DNA from: Acidimicrobiales bacterium | GTDB lineage: Bacteria; Actinomycetota; Acidimicrobiia; Acidimicrobiales; Palsa-688 | Length of the DNA stretch: 6,000 nucleotides | Assembly: GCA_030039575.1 (NCBI GenBank) | Contig: JASHVH010000073.1 | Span: 1 to 6,000 of the forward strand | Reading direction: 5' to 3' | In this document: piece by piece, positions 5,402 through 6,000 of the stretch | How the letters are laid out: every line of letters begins with the position of its first letter | Position numbering within the stretch: position 1 is the first letter of the stretch | Made by a program: the position numbers and the translations under genes | Notes under the pieces: model-generated | Seen by the model: the letters and a program-made list of their open reading frames with translations, nothing else | Database searches by the model: none | Told to the model about the DNA's origin: nothing

Positions 5402-6000
5402 GTCGGTCACAATTAGGGGCTCCACCGAGCTTGCTGCGGCAGATCAACACTGCTGCAGTCCTGCGCACTGTGCGCCAGTGCGGACTGGCGTCGCGGCCTG
5501 ACATCGCTCGGGTCACCGGGCTGTCCCGGCCCACCGTGAACGACATCGTCGAGTCGTTGCTTCGAGCCGGGTACCTCCGCGAGAGCCCTTCCGACGGGAA
5601 CACCGACGTGCACAGGCCCGGTCCCAAGCCTCGCTTGGTCGGCCTTCGTACCGACCTTGGTCACGTGCTCGGGCTCGATATAGGGGCGAACAAGCTCCTT
5701 GCCCTTGTGGCAGACCTCGAGGGCCGTCTGGTGGCCTCGGAAAGGCGCCGGGTGGCCGGCCTTGGCGACGCTGAGGCCGTGCTCGCGGTAGCCTCAGAGG
5801 CCATCCGGGTGGCGCTCGGCCGGGCCCGCATCGACACAGGTGGGCTTGTCGCCGCCGCGGCGGGCACGCCGGGCGTGGTCGAGGTGCCGAGTGGCCACCT
5901 TACGCTCGCGCCTCAACTCCCGGGCTGGGAGGGCCTGGCGCTCGCCCAGCGCCTCGAAGAGCTGCTTGGGCGGCCAGTGCTGGTCGATAACGAGACCCAC
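5395..6000 (+). CDS. ROK-family transcriptional regulator (NagC/XylR type), 3' end beyond the window
   Basis: Probable sugar-responsive repressor of the divergent operon; 202 residues are present of an expected 380-400. An N-terminal winged helix-turn-helix (about residues 19-70) includes SRPDIARVTGLSRPTVNDIV, followed by the linker HRPGPKPR. The sugar-kinase-like ROK domain starts at GLDIG (93-97), then AAAGTPG (154-160) and the PGWEG and VDN segments near the edge. Where ROK kinases have catalytic Asp in an N-D pair, this protein has N199-E200, which fits a non-catalytic sensor. The start is uncertain. I prefer TTG at 5395 because it keeps the GAPPSLLRQIN stretch that I recall as conserved in actinobacterial homologues; it would be nearly leaderless from the predicted promoter. 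TTG at 5431, preceded by AGGGG at 5415-5419, is the alternative. An in-frame TAA at 5380-5382 bars anything longer. Confidence 0.9.
   Translation, partial: MSSRSQLGAPPSLLRQINTAAVLRTVRQCGLASRPDIARVTGLSRPTVNDIVESLLRAGYLRESPSDGNTDVHRPGPKPRLVGLRTDLGHVLGLDIGANKLLALVADLEGRLVASERRRVAGLGDAEAVLAVASEAIRVALGRARIDTGGLVAAAAGTPGVVEVPSGHLTLAPQLPGWEGLALAQRLEELLGRPVLVDNETH

Noticed and set aside
5419..5430. GCTC-CACC-GAGC stem at the start of the regulator gene
   Set aside because: Four-base arms inside probable coding sequence; too weak to call an operator or attenuator.
1..6000. Mobile elements, CRISPR arrays, tRNA or rRNA genes
   Set aside because: No transposase-like frame, no terminal repeats, no regularly spaced repeats and no recognisable RNA gene were seen on either strand.

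Overview
The window looks like chromosomal DNA from a high-GC bacterium, most likely an actinobacterium. By eye the sequence is GC-rich. Four of the five genes with a well-supported start use GTG or TTG, each with a purine-rich Shine-Dalgarno site upstream. The sugar-uptake cluster has no ATPase gene inside the window, and the ROK regulator carries the N-terminal SLLRQIN signature that I associate with actinobacterial ROK repressors. No taxonomic marker gene is present, so this placement is an inference.

Layout: a divergent regulator/operon arrangement fills the window. Reading leftwards on the minus strand from about 5367 there are five genes in one direction: a secreted sugar-binding protein (3916-5295), a ribokinase-like PfkB sugar kinase (2855-3811), a double-SIS-domain sugar-phosphate isomerase/deglycase-like enzyme (1788-2792), and two MalF/MalG-type permeases (722-1702 and 1-642, the latter cut by the window edge). 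On the plus strand a ROK-family regulator (from about 5395) runs off the right edge. The roughly 100 bases between the binding-protein gene and the regulator carry two overlapping, opposite sigma70-like promoters and two adjacent imperfect palindromes that could be operators.

How the genes work together: the binding protein captures a sugar or sugar derivative outside the cell, and the two permeases bring it in, probably with a shared MsiK-type ATPase encoded elsewhere. The kinase then phosphorylates it, and the SIS enzyme isomerises, deaminates or deglycates the phosphorylated sugar. The ROK protein probably senses the sugar or its phosphate and represses the operon and itself. Kinase plus SIS enzyme plus CUT1 transporter is the gene set of fructosamine (Amadori product) operons such as frl, and it also resembles sulfoquinovose sulfo-EMP2 clusters. 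The kinase lacks the ribokinase substrate-binding Asn/Asp pair, so the substrate is probably not ribose and remains unknown.

Smaller structures: a perfect 12-bp inverted repeat lies between the binding-protein and kinase genes, and two tiny ORFs that start on the stop codons of the kinase and SIS genes span the gaps between genes. There is no sign of mobile elements, CRISPR, tRNA or rRNA, and no gene-free stretch longer than 300 bases.
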